DNA of 64,000 bases from CAWJFP01 sp963842155 (GCA_963842155.1 CAWJFP010000035.1:185123-249122), one strand, 5' to 3'; shown: positions 16,859 through 26,893, counted from the stretch's first letter. Numbers and translations: made by a program. Notes: generated by a model from the sequence alone, not told the origin.

Positions 16859-18283
16859 TTGGGCGAGAGCTTCGAGGTCGATATCTGCGTGGTGGGTGCC
16901 GGCTCGGGCGGTCTCGTGGTGGCCGCGGCGGCGGCGAGCCTGCGCCGGCCGACGGTGCTGGTCGAGCGCGGCAAGATGGGCGGCGACTGCCTCAATTACG
17001 GCTGCGTGCCGTCGAAATCGCTCATCGTCGCCGCGCGCGCGGCGGAGGAGGCGCGGCGCGCCGGCCGCTTCGGCGTCATGCTTGGCGAGCCCAGCATCGA
17101 TTATGCCAAGGTCCATGACCATGTGCAGGGCGTGATCGCCGCCATAGCGCCCCATGATTCCGTGGCGCGCTTCGAGGGGCTGGGCTGCCGCGTCATCCAG
17201 GCGCAGGGCCGCTTCACGGGCCCCGACCGGCTCGAGGCGGGCGGTCATGCGATCCGCGCGCGGCGCTTCGTCATCGCCACCGGCTCGCGCGCGGCCGTCC
17301 CGCCCATCCCCGGCCTCGCCGAGGCGCCCTATCTCACCAACGAAACCATCTTCGATCTCCAGGAACGGCCCGAGCATCTCATCGTGATCGGCGGCGGGCC
17401 GGTCGGCGTCGAGCTCGCCCAGGCGCTGCGCCGCCTCGGCGCGCGCGTGACGTTGCTCGAGATGCTGGCGATCCTCGCCAATGACGATCCCGAGGCGGTC
17501 GATCTGGTGCGCCAGGCGCTGCGCCACGAGGGCGTCGTGCTCCATGAGGGCGTCAAGGTGAAGGCGGTCGAGCGCGCAGGCGCGGGCGTCGCGGTCGCGA
17601 TCGAGCGCGAGGGGAGGGAGGAGCGGGTCGCCGCCTCGCATCTCCTCGTCGCCGCCGGGCGCAAGCCCAACCTCGACGGGCTTGGGCTCGAGGCGGCGGG
17701 GGTCGCATATGGCGCCAAGGGCATCACTGTCGATAGCCGGCTGCGCACGACGAACCGCCGCATTTATGCCGTCGGCGACGTGGCGGGGCGACTGCAATTC
17801 ACCCATGTCGCGGGCTATCACGCCGGCATCGTCATCAGGAACGCGTTGTTTCGCATCCCGGCGAAGCTCGACGAGCGCGCCATCCCCTGGGTCACCTATG
17901 CCGAGCCCGAGCTCGCCCATGTCGGGTTGAGCGAGGAGGGCGCGCGCGCGGCGCATGGCACGATCCGCATCCTGCGCGGCGCCTTCGGCGAGAACGACCG
18001 GGCGCAGATCGAGCGCGCGACGCAAGGCTTCGTCAAGGTGATCGCGACCAAGCGCGGCCGCATCCTCGGCGCCACCATCGTCGGGCGCAACGCCGGCGAG
18101 CTGATCCAGCCCTGGGTTCTGGCGATCGGCCGCAAACTCAAGCTCGGCGCCATGGCGTCGCTGGTGGCGCCCTATCCGACCCTGGGCGAGCTCAACAAAT
18201 CCGTCGCCGGCAGCTTCTATCTGAGCCCGCGCCTCCTCGATCGCGCGCGCAAGCTCGCCGCCTGGCTCGCCCGCCTCGGCTGA
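16859..18283 (+). CDS. FAD-dependent pyridine nucleotide-disulfide oxidoreductase (mercuric-reductase-like)
   Basis: A 474-residue class I flavoprotein disulfide reductase. The N-terminal FAD fold has GAGSGGL, the redox pair is in GGDCLNYGCVPSKS, the NAD(P) fold is IGGGPVGVELAQ and the second FAD motif is YAVGDVAG. A dimerisation domain completes it. It lacks the heavy-metal-associated N-terminal domain of true MerA and the lipoyl context of Lpd, so the substrate is unknown. The start is TTG at 16859, preceded by a GAGGGGG ribosome site. Close coupling to the TVP38 gene suggests a membrane-linked redox role, which is inference. Confidence 0.87.
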   Translation: MGESFEVDICVVGAGSGGLVVAAAAASLRRPTVLVERGKMGGDCLNYGCVPSKSLIVAARAAEEARRAGRFGVMLGEPSIDYAKVHDHVQGVIAAIAPHDSVARFEGLGCRVIQAQGRFTGPDRLEAGGHAIRARRFVIATGSRAAVPPIPGLAEAPYLTNETIFDLQERPEHLIVIGGGPVGVELAQALRRLGARVTLLEMLAILANDDPEAVDLVRQALRHEGVVLHEGVKVKAVERAGAGVAVAIEREGREERVAASHLLVAAGRKPNLDGLGLEAAGVAYGAKGITVDSRLRTTNRRIYAVGDVAGRLQFTHVAGYHAGIVIRNALFRIPAKLDERAIPWVTYAEPELAHVGLSEEGARAAHGTIRILRGAFGENDRAQIERATQGFVKVIATKRGRILGATIVGRNAGELIQPWVLAIGRKLKLGAMASLVAPYPTLGELNKSVAGSFYLSPRLLDRARKLAAWLARLG

Positions 18284-18379
18284 GGGGCGGCACTCGAAGG
18301 GCCAGGGCTACTTCGAGAACCTTTCCGCATCTTTGTTCCCGCTACAACCGTAAGGGCTTTTACCGCCGGCCGGATCAAC

Positions 18380-18385
18380 TATAAT
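18380..18385 (+). promoter_or_regulatory. Candidate -10 element immediately before histidine kinase start
   Basis: A perfect TATAAT lies eight bases before the ATG at 18394. No good -35 is visible 16-18 bases upstream. If used, transcription would begin at or next to the start codon, giving a leaderless or nearly leaderless mRNA. Confidence 0.3.
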
Positions 18386-18393
18386 GAGGCCAT

Positions 18394-19803
18394 ATGTCGG
18401 TAGAGCGCACGGGTCTACCTGGATTGCGGCACAGCCTTTCGGCGCGGCTTCTGGCCTGGACGATTCTCTTCGTCATGCTGGCCGAGGTGCTGATCTATAC
18501 CCCCTCGATCGCGCGCTTCCGGCTCGACTATCTCGACGAGCGCTTGACCGACGCCAATATCGCCAGCCTGGCGCTCGAGACGACGCCCACGCACATGGTG
18601 AGCCCCGCTCTGGAGATGCAGCTGCTGCGCATCGTCGGCGCCTATCTCGTGGTGCGCGAAGTAGCGGGCCAACGCCGCACGCTCATCATGAACCACGACA
18701 TGCCGCCGGCCGTCGACGCGACCTACGATCTGCGCAAGACGCATTGGCCCGGCCTGGTGGCGGACGCCTTCGCGACCCTGCTCCAGCACAAGAACCGCAT
18801 CCTGCGCGTGCTCGGGCCCTCCCCGCTCGGTCCCGGCCAATCGATCGAGGTGGTGCTCGACGAAACGCCGATGCGGCGGGCGATGTATGATTTCTCGGAG
18901 CGCATCCTGACCCTCTCGATCATCATCTCGCTCATCACCGCGACGCTGGTCTATCTGACCCTGCAATGGCAGCTGGTGCGGCCGATGCGGCGCATCACCT
19001 CGTCCATGCATGCTTTCGGCGAGCATCCCGACGATCTCGGCGCGCGCATCGAATCGAGCGGGCGGCGCGACGAGATCGGCCTGGCGCAACGCGAGCTCGC
19101 GCGCATGCAAAGCGAGCTCGGCTCGGCCTTGCACGAGAAAACGCGGCTCGCCGCGCTCGGCAGTGCGGTCACCAAGATCACCCATGACTTGCGCAACATC
19201 CTCGCGACCGCGCAGCTCGTTTCCGACCGTCTCGCCGGCATCGAGGACGCGACCGTGAGGCGCCTCGCCCCCACCCTGATCGCGGCGCTCGACCGCGCGA
19301 TCGCGCTCTGCGTCGGCACCATGAGCTTCGCGCGAGAGGAGCTGCCGGCGCCGCGCCCCGCGCGCTTCGCGCTGCGTCCCTTCCTCGCCGAGCTTGCCGA
19401 GGCGCTCGCGCCCATGGCGGGCGAAGGCCGGCTCGTCTTCGACGCGGTGCCCGAGGGGCTGCAGATCGAGGCCGACCCCGAGCAGCTCTTCCGCGTATTG
19501 GTCAATCTCGGCCGCAACGCGCTCGAGGCCGGGGCTAGCAGGGTCACGTTCTCGGCGTCGTCGAGCGAGCGCGGGGTCGAGCTCGAGGTCGCCGACGACG
19601 GCCGCGGCATGGCGCCCGCCGTGCGGGAAAGGCTGTTCCAGCCCTTCGCCGGCAGCGCCAAGGCGGGCGGCAGCGGCCTCGGCCTGGCCATCTCGCGCGA
19701 TCTCCTGCGCGCCCATGGCGGCGAAATCGAGCTCAAGGAAAGCCGGCCGGGCGCCACCTGCTTCCGCATCTTCCTGCCCAGCCGCCGCGCCGCCGCCGAG
19801 TGA
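18394..19803 (+). CDS. Orphan sensor histidine kinase (periplasmic sensor, HAMP)
   Basis: A 469-residue kinase. One helix near residues 15-35 and another near 175-195 bracket a periplasmic domain of about 140 residues. A HAMP segment (LVRPMRRITSSM onward) follows, then a HisKA-like helix with H box KITHDLRNILAT and an HATPase domain with N box (LVNLGRNALEAG), ADDGRGM and GGSGLGLAIS. All catalytic motifs are intact. No response regulator lies beside it. The downstream gene is the Yej substrate-binding protein 134 bases away, so peptide sensing is possible but not shown. Confidence 0.87.
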   Translation: MSVERTGLPGLRHSLSARLLAWTILFVMLAEVLIYTPSIARFRLDYLDERLTDANIASLALETTPTHMVSPALEMQLLRIVGAYLVVREVAGQRRTLIMNHDMPPAVDATYDLRKTHWPGLVADAFATLLQHKNRILRVLGPSPLGPGQSIEVVLDETPMRRAMYDFSERILTLSIIISLITATLVYLTLQWQLVRPMRRITSSMHAFGEHPDDLGARIESSGRRDEIGLAQRELARMQSELGSALHEKTRLAALGSAVTKITHDLRNILATAQLVSDRLAGIEDATVRRLAPTLIAALDRAIALCVGTMSFAREELPAPRPARFALRPFLAELAEALAPMAGEGRLVFDAVPEGLQIEADPEQLFRVLVNLGRNALEAGASRVTFSASSSERGVELEVADDGRGMAPAVRERLFQPFAGSAKAGGSGLGLAISRDLLRAHGGEIELKESRPGATCFRIFLPSRRAAAE

Positions 19804-19937
19804 GGCGGCGAAAATCCGCCGTTCCCGGTCGAGATCATCCGGCTGTCAAGATCGTCGCGCTGTCAGGATCGTCGGGCTTGATGGGGCGCGGCGAAACCCC
19901 CATTCTCTCGCCCGTGCATCAGCAGACCGAGGCCGTC

Positions 19938-21771
19938 ATGCGAATCCCGCCCGCCCTTATCCTCGCGCTCGCGCTTCTCGCGGGTTTCCTCAGGCCCGCC
20001 GCGGCGGCGGAGCCGGACGTCTATGTCGGCCCCGCCGTCGCCATGCATGGCGACACGAAATACCCGCCCGGCTTCACCCATTTCGACTACGCCAACCCCG
20101 ACGCGCCCAAGGGCGGCGAGGTGCATGAGGGCTCGCTCGGCACCTTCGACAGCCTCAACGGCTTCATCCTCAAGGGCGTCGCGGCACCCGGCATCGGCGG
20201 GCTCTTCGATACGCTGACGGTGCAGAGCGAGGACGAGCCCTTCACCGAATACGGTCTGCTCGCGGAGAAGATCGAGGTGCCGATGGATCGCGCTTGGGTG
20301 ATCTTCGACCTGCGGCCCGAGGCGCGCTTCAACGACGGCAGTGCGCTCACGGCGGACGACGTCGTGTGGACCTTCGACACGCTGAAGAGCAAGGGCCATC
20401 CGCGCTACCGCATCTACTACCAGAGCGTGGTGAAGGCGGAGGCGCTCGACGCGCACAAGGTCAAGTTCACCTTCGCGCCGGGCGACAACCGCGAGCTGCC
20501 GCTCATCATCGGCGAGCTGCCCGTGCTGTCGCGGAAATATTACGAGAGCCACAAGTTCGAGGAGACCACGATGGAGGCGCCGCTCGGCAGCGGGCCCTAT
20601 AAGGTGATCGCCGTCGATCCCGGCCGCTCGATCACCTACGAGCTGGTCGCGAATTATTGGGGCAAGGATCTGGCCGTCAACAAGGGCCGCAACAATTTCG
20701 GCCGCATCCGCGTCGACGTCTATCAGGACTTCGAACGTCGAGCTCGAAGCCTTCAAGGCGGGCAACATCGATTTCCGCCTGGAGAACAACTCGAAATTCT
20801 GGGCCACCGGCTACGACTTCCCCGCGGTGCGCGACGGCCGCGTCAAGAAGGAGCAGATATCGAACGAGCTGCCCGAGGGCATGCAGGGCTTCGTCTACAA
20901 TATCCGCCGCGGCCTCTTCACGGACCCGGTCCTGCGCCAGGCGCTCGCCTACGCCTTCGATTTCGAGTGGAGCAACAAGACGCTCTTCTACGGCCAGTAC
21001 ACGCGCACCGAGAGCTATTTTTCCAATTCCGAGCTGGCCTCGGGCGGGCTGCCGAGCGCGGACGAGCTCAAGATTCTCGATCCGCTGAAGGCCGAGGTAC
21101 CGCCCGAGGTCTTCACCGCGACCTATCAGGCGCCCAAGACCGACGGCTCGGGCGACGACCGCGCCAATCTCGGCGTCGCGCTCAAGCTCTTGGCGAAGGC
21201 GGGCTACGTCGTCAAGGACGGTCGCATGGTCGACAAGAGCGGCCAGCCGCTCGCCTTCGAGATCCTGCTCGACGAGCCGGCCTTCGAGCGCATAACCCAG
21301 CCTTTCGTGCAGAACCTGAAGCGGCTCGGCGTGGACGCGCATATCCGCACGGTCGACACCTCGCAATACAAATACCGCCTCGACCATTTCGATTTCGACA
21401 TGATCATCGGCACCTTCCCGGAATCGCTGTCGCCCGGCAACGAGCAGCGCCAGTTCTGGGGCTCGCAATATGCCGACGAGCCGGGCGGCGACAATCTGAT
21501 CGGCATCAAGAACAAGGCGATCGACCGGCTCGTCGATCTCGTCATCGCCGCGCCCGACAGGCCCTCGCTCGTCACGCGTGTCCGCGCGCTCGATCGCGTG
21601 CTGCTGTGGCATCACTACCTGATCCCGCAATACCACATCAGCTATTTCCGCGTCGCTTACTGGAACAAGTTCGACCGCCCGAAGATCACCCCGAAATACG
21701 GCCTCGGCTTCAATGATTGGTGGGTGGATCCGGCCAAGGCGAGCGCACTCAAGCAGACCTCCCAGCAGTAG
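19938..21771 (+). CDS. yejA: Periplasmic oligopeptide/microcin C-type substrate-binding protein YejA (frameshifted)
   Basis: A signal peptide (LALLAGFLRPAAAA) precedes an SBP family 5 protein of about 610 residues. YejA-type landmarks are MHGDTKYPPGFTHFDYANP, GTFDSLNGFI, the FNDGSALTADDVVWTFD core and a C-terminal YHISYFRVAYWNKFDRPKI. The frame breaks at 20727-20732 (GACTTC). Deleting one T gives D-S-N-V-E-L-E-A-F-K-A-G and joins the second half cleanly to the stop at 21769-21771. It delivers peptides to the YejBEF importer encoded downstream. Confidence 0.88.
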
Positions 21772-21799
21772 CCGCAGCGCTCGGGAACGCCGCGTTCCG

Positions 21800-22883
21800 A
21801 TGCTCGCCTACATCATCCGCCGTCTCCTGCTGATCATCCCGACCTTGTTCGGGATCATGGTCATCAACTTTATCGTCATCCAGGCCGCGCCCGGCGGCCC
21901 GATCGAGCAGGTGCTGGCGCAGCTCAAGGGCCAGGCGGTCAGCGCCACCGCGCGCATTTCGGGGGGCGGCGCCGAAACCTCGCAAGCCTCCTCGAACGGC
22001 CAGTCGCGCGGCGTGCGCGGCATCGATCCGCAGCTCATCAAGCAGCTTGAGAAGCAGTTCGGCTTCGACAAGCCGATGGGTGAGCGCTTCCTCCTGATGA
22101 TCGGCAACTATCTGCGCTTCGATTTCGGCAAGAGCTTCTTCAGCGACCGCCGCGTGGTGGATCTCGTGGTCTCCAAGATGCCGGTGTCGATCTCGCTCGG
22201 CGTGTGGACGACGCTGATCATCTATCTGATCTCGATCCCGCTCGGCATCGCCAAGGCGGTGCGCGACGGCTCGCGTTTCGATATTTGGACCAGCACGGTG
22301 ATCGTCATCGGCTATGCGATACCGAGCTTCCTCTTCGCCATCCTGCTCATCGTGCTGTTCGCGGGCGGCAGCTACGTGCAGTGGTTCCCCTTGCGCGGGC
22401 TCGTCTCCGACGATTGGGGCCAGCTCACCTTCTTCCACAAGATCCTCGATTATTTCTGGCATCTGGCGCTGCCCATCACGTCGCTCGTGATCGGCAGCTT
22501 CGCGACGCTCACCATCCTCACCAAGAACTCCTTCCTCGCCGAGATTCACAAGCAATATGTGCTGACCGCGCGCGCCAAGGGCCTGAGCGAGCGGCGCGTG
22601 CTCTACCGCCATGTCTTCCGCAACGCCATGCTGATCGTCATCTCGGGCCTGCCCGGGGCCTTCATCGGCATCCTCTTCACCGGCGCGCTCCTCATCGAGA
22701 TCGATCTTCTCCCTCGACGGCATGGGGCTGCTCGGCTACCAGGCGACCATCACGCGCGACTACCCCATCATGTTCGGCACGCTCTATTTCTTCACGCTCA
22801 TCGGGCTCGTCACCAATCTGGTCGGCGACATCACCTACATGCTCGTCGATCCGCGCATCGACTTCGCCTCGCGCGAGTCCTGA
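21800..22883 (+). CDS. yejB: Peptide ABC transporter permease YejB (frameshifted near 3' end)
   Basis: A DppB-like permease of about 360 residues starting MLAYIIRRLLLIIPTLFGIM, with an extended periplasmic loop typical of YejB and the EAA-type region TARAKGLSERRVLYRHVFRNA. The frame is broken at 22697-22702 (GAGATC). Removing one base restores I-F-S-L-D-G-M-G-L-L-G-Y and the typical ending VDPRIDFASRES with TGA at 22881-22883. The next gene starts one base later, so the genes are coupled. Confidence 0.87.
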
Positions 22884-22884
22884 C

Positions 22885-23490
22885 ATGGCGGTGACGGCGC
22901 GCTTCCTCGGCTTCCCTTTTTCGCTCTCCGCCATCAATGCGCGGCGGCTCGCGAACTTCCGCGCCAACCGGCGCGGCTACTGGTCGTTCTGGATCTTCCT
23001 CGTGCTCTTCACGGCGAGCCTATTCGCCGAGTTCATCGCCAACGATCGGCCGCTCCTCGTCTATTACGACGGCGCGCTCTATTCGCCCGTGCTGCACGAC
23101 TATCCCGAGACGACCTTCGGCGGCACATTTCCGACCGAGACCGATTATCGCGACGAGGAGGTGCGGAGGCTGATCGCGGCCAAGGGCCGGATGGTCTGGC
23201 CCCTCATCCCCTACAGCTACAACACGATCGTCTATCATCTGCCCGGACCGGCGCCCTCGCCGCCCACCGCGCAAGACTGGCTCGGCACCGACGACCAGGC
23301 GCGCGACGTGATGGCGCGCCTCATCTACGGCTTCCGCATCTCCGTGCTGTTCGGCTTGGCGCTCACCGCGGCGAGCTCGCTCATCGGCGTCATGGCCGGG
23401 CTGGCGCAGGGCTATTTCGGCGGCAAGGTGGACCTCATCAGCCAGCGCCTCATCGAGATCTGGGCGGGCTGCCGATCCTCTACATGCTGA
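22885..23490 (+). CDS. yejE: Peptide ABC transporter permease YejE, N-terminal part (frameshifted)
   Basis: Begins MAVTARFLGFPFSLSAINAR and has the first helix (YWSFWIFLVLFTASLFAEF). The periplasmic section with YSPVLHDYPETTFGG and DWLGTDDQARDVMARLIYGF is characteristic of YejE. The frame ends artificially at 23490. A single missing base at about 23461-23471 (a G/C-rich run) throws it out of phase; adding one base gives L-I-E-I-W-(A/G)-G-L-P-I-L-Y-M-L and joins the continuing permease sequence of the next entry. Confidence 0.85.
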   Translation: MAVTARFLGFPFSLSAINARRLANFRANRRGYWSFWIFLVLFTASLFAEFIANDRPLLVYYDGALYSPVLHDYPETTFGGTFPTETDYRDEEVRRLIAAKGRMVWPLIPYSYNTIVYHLPGPAPSPPTAQDWLGTDDQARDVMARLIYGFRISVLFGLALTAASSLIGVMAGLAQGYFGGKVDLISQRLIEIWAGCRSSTC

Positions 23491-25661
23491 TCATCATCTC
23501 CAGCATCATCCAACCGAATTTCTGGTGGCTCTTGGGCATCATGCTGCTGTTCAGCTGGACCTCGCTCGAGGGGCTGGTGCGCGCGGAATCGCTGCGTGCG
23601 CGCAATTTCATCTATGTGCAGGCGGCGCGCGCGCTCGGCGCCGGGCACTGGGTGGTGATGACGCGCCATGTGCTGCCCAACGCGCTCGTCTCCACGCTCA
23701 CCTTCATGCCCTTCATCCTCAGCGGCTCGGTCACCACCTTGACCTCGCTCGATTTCCTCGGCTTCGGCCTGCCGGTGGGCTCGCCCTCGCTCGGCGAGCT
23801 GCTCTCGCAAGGCAAGAACAATCTCCAGGCCCCCTGGCTCGGCCTCACCGGCTTCTTCGTGCTCGCCGTCATGCTGAGCCTGCTCGTCTTCATCGGCGAG
23901 GCGGCGCGCGACGCGCTCGACCCGCGCAAGGTGTTCTCGGGCGGCCGCGCGCCCGAGGTGGTCGAATCGAAGGTCGCCGCGGTCACGCGCGAGCCCGAGC
24001 GCCAGAGCGGCCTGCTCGAGGTGAGCGATCTCTCCGTCACCTTCGACCTGCCGGGAGGGCCCCTCGAGGCGGTGCGCCATGTCTCCTTCGCGGTCGAGGC
24101 CGGCGAGATGCTGGCGCTGGTCGGCGAATCGGGCTCCGGCAAGTCGGTCACCGCGCTCTCGATCCTGCAGCTCCTACCCTATCCGCCGGCGTGCCACCCC
24201 TCGGGCAGCGTGCGCTTCCGGGGCGCCGAGCTGATGGGGGCGTCGAAGCGCGTGCTGCGCCGTATCCGCGGCAACCGCATCGCCATGATCTTCCAGGAGC
24301 CGATGACCTCGCTCAATCCGCTCCATACGGTCGAGCGGCAGATCGGCGAGGTCTTGTGGCTGCATAAGAAGCTCGGCCGCCAGGCCGCGCGCGCGCGCGT
24401 CCTCGAGCTGCTCGAGATGGTCGGCATCCGCGACGCGGCGGAGCGGCTCGGCGCCTTCCCGCACGAGCTCTCGGGCGGGCAGCGCCAGCGCGTGATGATC
24501 GCCATGGCGCTCGCCAACGAGCCGGACCTCCTGATCGCCGACGAGCCCACCACCGCCATCGACGTGACGGTGCAGGCGCAGATCCTGGCCCTCCTGCGCT
24601 CGCTGCAGAAGCGGCTCGGCATGGCGGTGCTGCTCATCACCCACGACCTGACGGTGGTGCGCAACGTGGCCGACCGCGTGGCCGTGATGAACGCGGGCCG
24701 CATCGTCGAAGCGGGGCGCGTCGCCGAGGTCTTCGCCCGGCCGCAGCATCCCTATACGCGCCATCTGCTCGCGGCCGAGCCCAAGGGGCTGCCCGTGAGC
24801 CCCGCCGCCGACGCGCCCCTCCTCGTCGAGACGCAAGGCATGCGCGTCTGGTTCGCCATCAAGGCGGGCGTGCTGCGCCGCACGGTGGGCTATATCAAGG
24901 CCGTGGACGGGGTCTCGCTCGCGCTGCGCGCCGGCCATACCATCGGCGTGGTCGGCGAATCGGGCTCGGGCAAGACCACGCTCGGCCTGGCGCTCCTCCG
25001 GCTGCAGCCGCGCGCAGCGCTGCGCGATGCCGAAGGCAGGCCGCAGGCGCCCCCCATCAGCTTCGCCGGCAAACGCATCGAGAACCTGCCCGAGCGCGCC
25101 TTGCGCCCCTTGCGCCGCGACATGCAGATCGTCTTCCAGGACCCCTTCGACAGCCTGAGCCCGCGCATGACGATCCGGCAGATCGTGGGCGAGGGCCTGC
25201 GCATTCATCGCATCGGCCACGGCCCCGAGGAGCGCGAGGCGATGATCGTCGCGGCGCTCGAGGAGGTCGGGCTCGACCCCGAGACGCGCGAGCGCTATCC
25301 GCACGAGTTCTCGGGCGGGCAGCGCCAGCGCATCGCCATCGCGCGCGCCATCGTGCTGAAGCCGCGCTTCGTCGTGCTCGACGAGCCGACCTCGGCGCTC
25401 GACATGTCGGTGCAGGCGCAGATCGTCGATCTCCTGCGCGAGTTGCAGCGCCGCCACGGCCTCGCCTATCTTTTCATTAGCCACGATCTTCGCGTGGTGC
25501 GCGCCATGGCCGACGAGATCATCGTCATGCGCGCGGGCAAGGTGGTGGAGCAGGGCTCGACCGCGCAGATCCTCGAGGCGCCGCGCGAGCCCTATACCCA
25601 AGCGCTCATGGCCGCCGCCTTCAAGCTCGAGGCGGTCGAGAGCGGCGTCGTGAACATGTGA
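23484..25661 (+). CDS. yejF: YejE C-terminal half fused in frame to duplicated ABC ATPase YejF
   Basis: Residues 1-155 are the rest of YejE (SIIQPNFWWLLGIMLLFSW; EAA region ARALGAGHWVVMTRHVLPNA; end ARDALDPRKVF). With no stop codon the frame continues through a linker of about 25 residues into YejF. YejF has two nucleotide-binding domains: Walker A GESGSGKSVT, signature LSGGQRQRVMIAMA, then Walker A GESGSGKTTL, signature FSGGQRQRIAIARA. Both Walker B motifs (LLIADEPTT, FVVLDEPTS) are intact. YejF energises peptide import. No ATG start with a ribosome site is visible at the YejF boundary; GTG 23958 is a weak alternative. Confidence 0.85.
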   Translation: MLIIISSIIQPNFWWLLGIMLLFSWTSLEGLVRAESLRARNFIYVQAARALGAGHWVVMTRHVLPNALVSTLTFMPFILSGSVTTLTSLDFLGFGLPVGSPSLGELLSQGKNNLQAPWLGLTGFFVLAVMLSLLVFIGEAARDALDPRKVFSGGRAPEVVESKVAAVTREPERQSGLLEVSDLSVTFDLPGGPLEAVRHVSFAVEAGEMLALVGESGSGKSVTALSILQLLPYPPACHPSGSVRFRGAELMGASKRVLRRIRGNRIAMIFQEPMTSLNPLHTVERQIGEVLWLHKKLGRQAARARVLELLEMVGIRDAAERLGAFPHELSGGQRQRVMIAMALANEPDLLIADEPTTAIDVTVQAQILALLRSLQKRLGMAVLLITHDLTVVRNVADRVAVMNAGRIVEAGRVAEVFARPQHPYTRHLLAAEPKGLPVSPAADAPLLVETQGMRVWFAIKAGVLRRTVGYIKAVDGVSLALRAGHTIGVVGESGSGKTTLGLALLRLQPRAALRDAEGRPQAPPISFAGKRIENLPERALRPLRRDMQIVFQDPFDSLSPRMTIRQIVGEGLRIHRIGHGPEEREAMIVAALEEVGLDPETRERYPHEFSGGQRQRIAIARAIVLKPRFVVLDEPTSALDMSVQAQIVDLLRELQRRHGLAYLFISHDLRVVRAMADEIIVMRAGKVVEQGSTAQILEAPREPYTQALMAAAFKLEAVESGVVNM

Positions 25662-25667
25662 GGTCGG

Positions 25668-26597
25668 ATGGCGCTTCTCTTCATCTCCAACAGCGACGAT
25701 CCCGTTTGGTGGGCGAAGGAGCTCGAGACGCGGCTGCCGGGGATGGAGCTGCGCGTCTGGCCCGATATGGGCGATCCTCGCGAGATCGATTATGCGCTGG
25801 CCTGGCGCCCGCCGGCCGGTCTCCTCAAGCGCTTGCCGAACCTGCGCCTCATTGCCTCGCTCGGCGCGGGCGTCGATCATCTTTTCGGCGACCCCGAGCT
25901 GCCGCGCGCAGTGCCGGTTTGCCGCTTGGTGGACCCGTATCTGACGCAGCGCATGAGCGAATATGTGGCGCTCCATGTGCTGCGCTATCACCGCCGCCTG
26001 CCGGAGCTCGAGGTCCTCCAACGCGAGGCGCGCTGGGGCGAACTCTATACGCCGACCGCCGGCGAGCGCGGGGTGGCCATCATGGGTCTAGGAGAACTCG
26101 GCGCCGCCGCGGCCGAGAAGCTCGCCGGGCTCGGCTTCCGCGTGGCCGGCTGGAGCCGGCGGCCGAAGCGCATCGCGGCTGTCGAGAGCTTCGCGGGCGA
26201 AAGCGGCCTCGACGCTTTCCTCGCGCGGAGCGAGATTCTGGTCTGTCTGCTGCCGCTCACGCCGGAGACCGCGAACATTCTCGGGCGGCGGCTCTTCGAG
26301 CGCTTGCCGCGGGGGGCTGCGCTCATCAACGCGGCGCGCGGCGGGCATCTGGTGGAAGAGGATCTGTTGGCGGCGCTCGCCGCGGGCCGGCTCGCCTATG
26401 CCACGCTCGACGTGTTCCGCGAGGAGCCCTTGCCCGCCTCGCACCCCTTCTGGCGCCATCCGCGCATCACTGTGACGCCGCATTGCGCGAGCGTGACCGA
26501 TCCGCGCAGCGCGGCCGATCTCGTGGCGGAAAATATAAGGCGAGTGAAGGCGGGCGAGCCGCTGCTCCATCGCGTCGATCCGACGGTGGGGTATTGA
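25668..26597 (+). CDS. ghrA: D-isomer 2-hydroxyacid dehydrogenase, glyoxylate/hydroxypyruvate reductase A type
   Basis: A 309-residue NAD(P)-dependent enzyme. The Rossmann motif is MGLGELGAAAAEKL with WSRRPK at the end of beta-2, suggesting NADPH preference. Catalytic Arg (NAARGGHLV), Glu (FREEPLP) and His (TPHCAS) are present. The short N-terminal domain and WRPPAG segment match GhrA rather than SerA or LdhA. It starts six bases after yejF and is probably on the same transcript. Likely reduces glyoxylate or hydroxypyruvate in the cytoplasm. Confidence 0.82.
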   Translation: MALLFISNSDDPVWWAKELETRLPGMELRVWPDMGDPREIDYALAWRPPAGLLKRLPNLRLIASLGAGVDHLFGDPELPRAVPVCRLVDPYLTQRMSEYVALHVLRYHRRLPELEVLQREARWGELYTPTAGERGVAIMGLGELGAAAAEKLAGLGFRVAGWSRRPKRIAAVESFAGESGLDAFLARSEILVCLLPLTPETANILGRRLFERLPRGAALINAARGGHLVEEDLLAALAAGRLAYATLDVFREEPLPASHPFWRHPRITVTPHCASVTDPRSAADLVAENIRRVKAGEPLLHRVDPTVGY

Positions 26598-26681
26598 GGA
26601 CGCGATAGCGGTGGAAGCCGTCTCTCGCGCCGATGAGGGGCGGGGGGCGAGGCGGGCTAACCGAAAGCGTGACGCGGCTGC

Positions 26682-26844
26682 TCAGAAATTGCCGGCGACG
26701 TTGTTGAAAAGCGTGCCGAGATTGCTTCCGAGGGCCACCATGCCGCCCACGCAGGCCACGGCGATGAGCGCCGCGAGGAGGCCGTATTCGATGGCGGTGG
26801 CACCGCTTTGGTCGGCGAGCAGGGCCGAACAGGATCGCGCGCAT
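26682..26844 (-). CDS. Flp/Fap-type small pilin (frameshifted at N-terminus)
   Basis: Good ribosome site AAGGAG (26852-26857) and ATG 26844 start the frame M-R-A-I-L. One base too many at about 26827-26830 throws it out, after which LLADQSGATAIEYGLLAALI continues to the stop at 26682. The conserved GATAIEYGL segment and single hydrophobic helix are diagnostic of Flp pilins (about 53 residues after repair). No Tad/Cpa assembly genes are in the window, so it is an orphan copy here. A promoter lies upstream at 26894-26922. Confidence 0.75.
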
Positions 26845-26893
26845 AGCCAAACTCCTTGATAGGTAATCTCTCAGCGATTATTTGACGAAAGCC

